Below are positions 57,407 to 64,000 of a stretch of 64,000 bases of DNA, in pieces. The position numbers were made by a program, and so were the translations under genes. Origin of the DNA: Penium margaritaceum (taxonomy: Eukaryota > Streptophyta > Zygnematophyceae > Desmidiales > Peniaceae); NCBI GenBank assembly GCA_023375785.1, contig SZWC01003890.1:62001-126000 (forward strand), given 5' to 3'. Below the pieces are notes generated by a model. That model had not been told where the DNA came from and searched no databases. It saw only the letters and a list, made by a program, of their open reading frames with translations. Within the stretch, counting starts at the first letter, position 1, and the number at the start of each line of letters is the position of its first letter.

Positions 57407-57414
57407 CACGATGA
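57261..57414. repeat. (ATG)n microsatellite
   Basis: About 150 bp of ATG/GAT repeats, broken once by 'tttatgttgttg' near 57333-57345. Apparent poly-Asp, poly-Met and poly-Ile frames across it are artefacts of the repeat. Confidence 0.95.
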
Positions 57415-58409
57415 TAGTGTCACCTTTACATTATTTATCGGAAATTCAACCCACCCCCAGACGGGCTAAGAAAGCAGGGATACATCATCACCTTTTTCAT
57501 GTATACCATATGACATGAATCGTTCTTTGCATACAATGACTCAAGCAATCAATGAGCCATACTTTGATCTGCCGGTTGTATAAATCTTTGTAGAATAGAA
57601 AAAGAAAAAATCTCCAATACCCACATTTGGAAAACAAAACTTATGCTCAACCAGTTTGGAACCAAGTTGTTTGAAGTAGTGGGTGCTGAGAAATTTCTAG
57701 GAAGCTTCCTAGACATGTTGCTGCTGACGTGGCGACACTGTCCTGTCAGATAGCACACTAGCAAGCAAGCAGGTGCAAGAAACAGCGAGGGTTACGCTAT
57801 GGAGACCTTCAAAGTCTCATAAGCTTCAATTGCTTAGTAACGTAGAGAGAAATGACAACTGACAAGTACAGAGCATGAATAGCTGCCATGGCGCACGGCG
57901 TGTGACGCACACGATAGTGTCGGTTTGTCCTAAAACCGACCCAAAACCACTGTTTTTGCCGTAACTCTGCGCACAAGTATCCAAACACAACACCGTCTGA
58001 ACCTAGAGATGCAAAATCTTAAGACAAACGCTACGACTGGTCACACGCACAGGTCCAGCATCAATCAGTGGAAAGACAATGCAAAACATGCAAATCGGCT
58101 CAGGAGTCAGTCCACCGAGAAAACACTAGCGACTATAGAAAAAATGCTAAGCATCCCAGCAAGCACCCGCGACTTCGTGGCAACTGTCTGGCAGCTTCTG
58201 GTGGGTGGGCAGTCGATGCTCCGGCGCCAGATGGGTCTTCATCAGGGATCTGCACGAGCATGGACACGGCCGAGTGGTCACAGTAAATTGTACAAACATA
58301 CGGGGACGCCTCACATCACAACACTCCCCCATGACCCAATGGTATACATACATGTGCATAACTGACACAGGTGCATAACAAGATGCTCAACAGTCCATGC
58401 TCACACACC
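57415..58409. other. Unassigned spacer, possible 3' LTR of G
   Basis: No gene is recognisable. The stretch lies on the 3' side of minus-strand copia fragment G and may hold its LTR. I could not define LTR ends or a second copy. Confidence 0.3.
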
Positions 58410-59640
58410 CAACTCTCAGCCACTCTCAAGCAAGGAATGCGGCCCGACAGAATGAATGGCCACCATGAACTTTCTGCGCGCAAGCCCCTTGGTGAAGAAT
58501 TCAGCCCATTGCATGTTCGTGCCGACCCAAATGACGAAGATCACCTGTCTTCCCACAATATCATGCACGAAGCAATGCTCTAAAGCAATGTGCTTTGTGC
58601 TTGCATGACATACACCAAAGTTCTTTGCAATGGAAAGAGCACTCTGGTTGTCATAGCGCACAACGACGCAAGGCATAGACTGACGCAATTCACAAAACAA
58701 ACGCCACAGCCACACCGCCTCAGAAGCCCAAGCTCGAAGACCAAGATAGGCAACCTCTGATGAGCTACATGTGATACAACCCTGCTTACCGCTGTGCCAT
58801 GACTCAGCAGTACCACCTAGTAGGAACATGCAGCCTGTTTGACTACGCCAATCAGGACTCTATGCCTAGTCACGGTCTGTGTAGCCACCGATTACCACTG
58901 AACACTATCATCGAAAGTAGAGTCCAAGGTACGGTATAGAGACTACGTATCGCACCACTCGCATAGCCGCGTGAAGGGCTCTCGCCCGAGGACACTATGA
59001 AAACTGTACAAGGAGGTTTACGGCACAGGCAATGTCGGGTCGTGTGCAAGTGGCCAAGTACATCAAAAAGCCAATCAGGCACAAGTACACGGTCACGTCC
59101 ATTGTCTACCCCAACTGTGCTGGATCATCCACCTTCAGATCATCCTACTCATCAGGTGTGATAGCGGTGGAGGGAGTGAGAGTTGCATTAAGGAGATCAG
59201 CAAACCGCTCCCCCACAATGCTAGCGTAACGTGCCTGATTCAACAAGAGTGTCCGCCGCTGCAGATCACACATGATCTCCATCCCAAGAAACACAACTGC
59301 GGGATCAAGGTCCTTCATCTTGTAGGCGGGCTGAAGTGTTGGCCTAAGGAGCCAGCCTCTCTCACCCAAGTCCCCCTACAATAGTTGGAAGCATGAACCA
59401 GGTCAACTTGGTTTACTCAAGGGTGTACATACACCCTGAGGCCAACATGAAGGACTGCCTTGGCCTCCTTTGCGACCTCCAAAGAAGAAGATGCAATCAA
59501 GAGATCGTCCACATAGACTAGGATGGCGGTGAAGCTCTCACCTGTCCATCTAAGAAAGAGGGACGGGTCAGCGTCACTCTGCACGTAATCGGCATGTGTC
59601 GGTGTGCCGGTGACCTCCAAGTTTGAGTACCTGGGTGATT
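58410..59640 (-). mobile_element. Copia fragment G (RT and RNase H)
   Basis: Minus-strand copia remnant: RT with 'ILVYVDDLLIASSSLEVAKE' (near 59.5 kb), 'YKMKDLDPAVVFLGMEI' and 'LLNQARYASIVGERF' (59.2-59.3 kb), then RNase H with 'AESWHSGKQGCITCSSSEVA' (58.8 kb), 'VRYDNQSALSIAKN' (58.65 kb) and 'AEFFTKGLARRKF' (58.5 kb). Closer to F-type than to the A-E group. No paired LTRs seen; truncated and with several breaks. Confidence 0.82.
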
Positions 59641-59812
59641 GTTTCTGGCGCTAAAACTGGCGCACGCACTTCTGAGTAACAAACCCAGAGCACTCAGAGT
59701 TAGACTCTAGAGCAGCAAACTGAGGGAACAGCAGACTAAGCAATGAGCGTGGAAGCCCGCACGCTGCATCAATAACGCTGATGTCCCAACTCGCTGCCTA
59801 GGATTTCTAGCA
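59641..59812 (+). repeat. Probable end of the 5' LTR of element H
   Basis: The sequence ends 'cctaggatttctagca' directly before a canonical primer site, as an LTR must. The LTR's left end is not visible because its partner lies outside the window, so the span is a guess. Confidence 0.5.
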
Positions 59813-59826
59813 TGGTATCAGAACCA
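59813..59826 (+). promoter_or_regulatory. Primer-binding site of H: initiator tRNA-Met 3' end
   Basis: tggtatcagaacca matches the complement of the 3' end of initiator tRNA-Met over its first ten bases. It is of the same type as in F. Confidence 0.75.
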
Positions 59827-60109
59827 GAGTGTAGCAACAGCAGCAGAAGACTGGCGTACATGTGCCAGACAACGCCGGCGGACCCCCATACGCGCAAGTG
59901 CAGGGGAAATGCTGCTGGATTTTTTCCGGCAGCATTGGCCAGCCTGGTGGCGGCGTCAAGGTTTCCCCATGGCAATTGGCCCATGGGCAATGCTGACGGA
60001 TTTTTTTGCCAGCACTGACCCCCATGCGTGACACGAGGAGGTGAGCGGCCAGCGACGTCACGCACCATGAAGACGACGCACGTCGCGACGTCAACCAGGT
60101 GTGACCATG

Positions 60110-61000
60110 TTACAAGCAGGAACAAGAGCAGCAGCTTGCATTAGCAGCGATTTGTACCAGTAGAAGCCAGCAGCAACTCTCCACAGCAAAAATAGCCGGA
60201 AGTAGCAGCAGCTTGTCACAGCTAACAGCAACAGTAGCCCATAGCAGCAAGCAGCAGCAGTGGCCAGCAGCACCTCACAGCAGCATCATTGCGTAGCAGT
60301 AGCGAGCAGCAACAGCAATGAGCACCAACCAGTAGCAGCCCGCAGCAACTAGCATTAGCAGCTGTAGCACAAGCCAACACCAGCTCGCAGCATCGGTAGC
60401 TGCAGCTTGCAACAATAGCAGGTGCAGCTTCTCGTAGCCCGCGGCCCGCACCGAGCAAGGAGGTGCGAGCAGCGAGCATCGAGCTCGCTGCTCGCACCTC
60501 CTTGCTCGGTGCGGGCCGCGGGCTACGAGAAGCTGCACCTGCTACTGTTGCAACCCGCTGCATGCAATAAGCAGCGAGCAACAAGCTCGTTGTTTGCTAC
60601 TTGCAGCTCACAGCAAGTAGCGAGCTCGATGTGACGACCAAGAAAGAAAAAAAGGAAAAAAAATCCCCCATCGCACAAAAATCTCTACAGCGGATGTAAC
60701 TACCACCACAGCCGCTGTAGTAGCTACAACAACACGTAGCATCTCAGTAGCAGCAGCTGCTGTTGCTGCTGCAACAACAATTGCTGATACTACTGCAACA
60801 GCAATCGTAATAGCAGCAACAGTAGTAGTATCAATAGCAGCAACTATAACGGTAGCGACAGCCACTGCTGTAACAACAGTCATAGTAGCAGCAACAACAG
60901 TAGCAGCAACAGCAGCTGCAACAGCAGACTAGCAGCAATAACCACAGTAGTAGAAACGATAGTAGCAGTAGCTACAGCAATAGTAGAAGCCACCTTACAG
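60110..61000 (+). repeat. GCA/GTA-rich low-complexity leader of H
   Basis: Degenerate (agc)n, (aac)n and (agt)n triplets dominate, for example 'agcagcaacagcaatgagc'. This may be an expanded microsatellite within the untranslated leader or the start of gag. Apparent Ala/Val/Cys-rich frames here are not trusted. Confidence 0.7.
60409..60551. repeat. 143-bp near-perfect palindrome
   Basis: Arms 60409-60477 and 60483-60551 (69 bp each) are reverse complements with one mismatch around a 5-nt centre (atcga). GC-rich core. It lies in the leader of element H. Confidence 0.95.
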
Positions 61001-62025
61001 TTGACATAGCAGCAGCCCCAACAACAGCCGCTAGTGACATCAGTAATTCTCAGCTGACCTCACTGCTGATGTCACCAAGATGAAAAAACAATCTACAGCA
61101 ACAGCTCTACAGATAACGGAGCAGTAGCTCCTAATGTCAACCATCCTAGGCTAACAGCATTACTGACATCAGAAGCACACGCAGAAAAAGAAAAAGGGGA
61201 ACAAGGAGGGCCAAAAAAACACTATGGCTCATTGCCCTCGTGGGGAGGGGTCCTCCTCTGTTTGGGGGACCCCTAGCCCACCATTCCTGCAAAAGTTACA
61301 GTAGTAGCAAGAGCACAAGCAACAACAAAAACAGTAGCAATCCACGGGCTTCGTCACCGGCTCCTCCGATCCACTGGCCGCCATTCAGCAACAGCTTGCC
61401 GCACTAACGCAACAACTTCCAACACTACAGCCACTGACATCACATATACACACCAGTGTCCCGCCACCCTTCCTTCCTCCTGGACATGCTAGTCTCACTG
61501 TGTCTGCTTCCACGCATTACCTGGCGCAACAGCAGACCCAGCACCAGCGGTAGATAGTGTCCTCGGTCCTTGGCCCCACTCTGGATGCCGGCCACAGGCA
61601 AAAGGACTTTGAGACCCCGCCCACGCCACTTTAGACCGGCAAACAGTTCCGGAGCTGGGAGCTTAGCTTCCGCATCTAGGCACAAGATGAGGGCCTATGG
61701 GCCTAATATACTCTTCCGTACGACTCCACCCAAGTCTACTAGCTGTATGATGTTGGTCGCACAATACGCGCCCTCGTCCCAGTCGCTCCTTCGGCATCAC
61801 GCCTAGCCATAGAGCCCTTCCTTGGCGACTTCACCACTGGCGGGACACCAGACCCTGCAGCCGCATGGCAAGTCCTCACATGTCCCCATCGCCTATCCAG
61901 CAAGGCTGAGACTAATCGTCTGTTGTACGAGTTCAACTCCTTGCACATGGGGGAGACCTAGACGGTCACCTCTTACTAGCAACGGGCTGAGGAAATCCTT
62001 CCTCGCCTAGGCACCTCTACTCGAA

Positions 62026-62100
62026 CCCCTTTGGGCACGCTCCTGACCATCAAGCGCGGTGCCACCACGCGCTTGATGGTCAGGAGCACGCCCAAAGGGG
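62026..62100. repeat. 75-bp palindrome in gag region of H
   Basis: Arms 62026-62058 and 62068-62100 (33 bp each) are reverse complements apart from two bases, with a 9-nt spacer (gtgccacca). Confidence 0.92.
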
Positions 62101-64000
62101 CCCATGGCGGCCTAGGGCACCCTCATGCCCTGGACATACGAGCTATTCCTCAAGATTGAAGAAGCTCGTCTAGAGTCACGCATCTAGCGTACAGAGACCC
62201 TTGCCTTGCCTGCCGTCGCCTACATAGTCATTGCTTCCCTCGCAGCAGCTACATCCACCAGCTCATTCTCGTCAAGAAAGAAGAGGCGCAAGGGCAAGAA
62301 GAGCAAGGGCCAGTAGTAGCAGTAGCAGCAATCGACCGAGTCTAGTGTTAGTGGCTCGGTCTGCCACAACTGCGGCCAGCCAGGACACGGGTGGTACACG
62401 TTCCCGCTGCCGATGGACGAGGCACACATCATCGCTACCAAGCATCACCAGCATAATCGTCATCTCAAGTTTGCCGCCGTAGTTGTCAACGGCCCTGATC
62501 CCTCCACCCCGAATCGCAGCTACACTCATGTGACAGCCACACCCGTCCCGCCGCCACAGCAGCATTATCCGTAGCCGTCGGTGTCGTCGTTTCCATCACC
62601 GATATAGTCCTCCTCCTACCCGGGCTCCGGTGCTACCACTCTGTACTCAATCTACACTCCCAGACCGTCCATCCGTGAGCATCAGCTGGAGCAATTCATC
62701 GTACTCCAGCTTGGCTTGCCTTGCCCTTCCCCCATGGAAGTGCGAGTTGCGTCCCCTCTTGCATGTCTGCTCTACCGTACATGACAAGTTGAGGTTGTAT
62801 CCTGCCTCCTCATCAGTTTGATCATCTCATGTGCTCTCTTCTACTCCTCTCTCTAATGACATCGCATGGCTTGAGGATTGGCATTCTCGGTTCGCGCCGC
62901 CGTCCACCGGTCTGCGTCTCTTGCGTGCTGCCATGTAACTGTTAGTAATCTGGCGACTCCGGTCCAGGACCCTGTCGAGACCTTGATCATGAACTTTGGG
63001 GCTACGCATCACATGTCGGCTTCTCACGAGGCCTTCAGTGTGTTTGTACCTGTTGGCGATGTGTCCAGTGTCCGGACAAGCTCCGCACAGGTATTGCCTG
63101 TCCGCGGCGTCGGCGTAGTTCGTTTTCGTGGTCCTGCTAGTGATGTCTTCATGACTCATGTCCTCTTCGTCCCTCATGTCCTCTTCGTCCCAGGTCTTGA
63201 GATCAGCCTCCTATCCATCGCCGTCCTTGACCGCATGCGCAAGGACGTTTTGCACTCACGTGGCATTGGCACCGTGTTGTTACATCCGTCCGGTCTTCTC
63301 GTTCCACACCCCACCGCTCGTGGCAACATGTGGCGCATGCCTCGTCAGTCCTTCGCTCCCTCCGTCCCCTCCTCGTTGGCCACCACAGGCCATGTGTTTG
63401 TCACCAGCGCACTCTCACCGCAACACACACGTCTCTTGCACCACCGCCTTTGCCACGTCCACTCTGGTGCCGTCGATAGCTTGCACCGCATCCAGTCCGC
63501 CAAGGGCCTTTACCCAGTCTCCTTCCCTTGTCCGTGCCCCACAGAGTGCATTGATTGCGCTCAAGGCAACATGCACCGTACCTCATACCCTGAGTCTTTC
63601 TCCCGTGCTTCCGCCCCTCTGGACCTATTCCATTCCGATGTTATGGGTCCTCTGGTTACAGATTCCATCAAGAAGCATGGACACTATGTCCTCACCCTCA
63701 TTGACGACTACTCTTGCTACCGCCGGGTCGTCTGCCTTTGGCAGAAGACCGCTGTCACTCCCGTCATTCAGGACTGGCTTGTCCTTGCAAAGCGCGAGTG
63801 TGATCAGCCTCTTCGCCGCTTTTGATCTGATCGTGATGGCGAGTACATGGGAGAGACCACAACTTTTCTCGCCTCCCGCGCTAACCACCACGAGACGTTG
63901 GCGCCTTACACACCAGTCCTGAACAGCGTCTCCAAGCGGTGGAACCGCACCATGGCTGACGCCGTCCGCACCATGCGGGTCCAGTCTGGCCTCTTCGATG

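Larger units (their letters stand above)
59813..64000 (+). mobile_element. Copia element H, incomplete at the window end
   Basis: Plus-strand copia from the primer site at 59813 to beyond the window. A long GCA-rich leader (60.1-61.0 kb) is followed by gag-like sequence from about 61.3 kb ('DPLAAIQQQLAALTQQLPTL') and a zinc-knuckle relic 'CHNCGQPGHG' near 62.36 kb. Protease 'NFGATHHMSAS' follows near 63.0 kb, GAG-pre-integrase 'LLHHRLCHVHSGAVDSLHRI' near 63.45 kb, and the integrase start 'LFHSDVMGPL' and 'LTLIDDYS' at 63.6-63.72 kb. The protease-integrase part is open over about 315 codons. Several breaks elsewhere. RT and the 3' LTR lie outside. Confidence 0.85.

Noticed and set aside
57261-57414. 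CRISPR-like or satellite array
   Set aside because: Simple trinucleotide repeat with no spacers; no CRISPR array is seen anywhere in the window.
57203-57518. Poly-Asp, poly-Met and poly-Ile open frames
   Set aside because: All are translations of the ATG microsatellite.
60222-60883. Cys/Leu/Ala-rich and Val/Ala-rich frames on both strands
   Set aside because: They arise from the GCA/GTA triplet-rich leader of element H and the palindrome, which reads the same on both strands.

Overview
This window looks like gene-poor, repeat-dense nuclear DNA from a eukaryote of the green-plant lineage. The evidence is stacked Ty1/copia elements with 5-bp target duplications, Ty3/gypsy remnants (one with a chromodomain-like end), an L1-type LINE, a Mutator-like (MULE) transposase with a plant-style domain order, and primer-binding sites matching plant initiator tRNA-Met. 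A charophyte alga such as Chara, or an early land plant, would fit, but the species cannot be fixed from sequence alone. I found no convincing host protein gene, rRNA gene or free-standing tRNA gene.

Layout. 0-8.5 kb: a decayed gypsy chromovirus (minus strand, about 1.7-3.4 kb), a GTACC-rich tract, a MITE-like foldback element (5.25-6.06 kb) and copy 1 of a hairpin-rich dispersed repeat (6.33-7.11 kb). 8.6-20.6 kb: old copia element B, split by younger copia A (10,749-16,636; target duplication gtctt). 20.6-24.2 kb: a spacer with a tRNA-like sequence, then a second gypsy remnant. 24.2-30.1 kb: copia C. 31.3-35.6 kb: an L1-type LINE whose RT segment is inverted relative to its 3' half. 37.1-38.0 kb: copy 2 of the hairpin repeat. 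39.6-53.5 kb: old copia E (target duplication cacct), which carries the very young copia D in its 3' LTR (40,110-45,708; aaaag) and copia F of another lineage, on the opposite strand, in its pol region (47,298-52,627; ctgat). 54-57 kb: the MULE. 57.3 kb: an ATG microsatellite. 58.4-59.6 kb: copia fragment G. 59.8 kb to the end: copia H, with a GCA-rich leader and two strong palindromes, running off the window.

How the parts relate. Elements A, B, C, D and E form one related group. The four 5' junctions that can be read (A, B, C, D) carry a primer site matching the anticodon stem-loop of initiator tRNA-Met, as in half-tRNA priming of Drosophila copia. F and H instead carry a site matching the 3' end of the same tRNA. 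LTRs of all five related elements contain a tRNA-like stretch with A- and B-box-like motifs about 110-240 bp from the LTR start. This is the most interesting candidate signal here. LTR-pair divergence judged by eye orders the insertions: D about 1%, A and C a few percent, F about 10%, B about 20%. E cannot be scored from its LTRs but must predate both F and D.

Assembly caution. Five single-N joins (6802, 10720, 14588, 25780, 45483) and one 82-N gap bounded by C homopolymers lie inside repeats. Two of the joins have the same sequence on both sides, so some apparent duplications are assembly artefacts.
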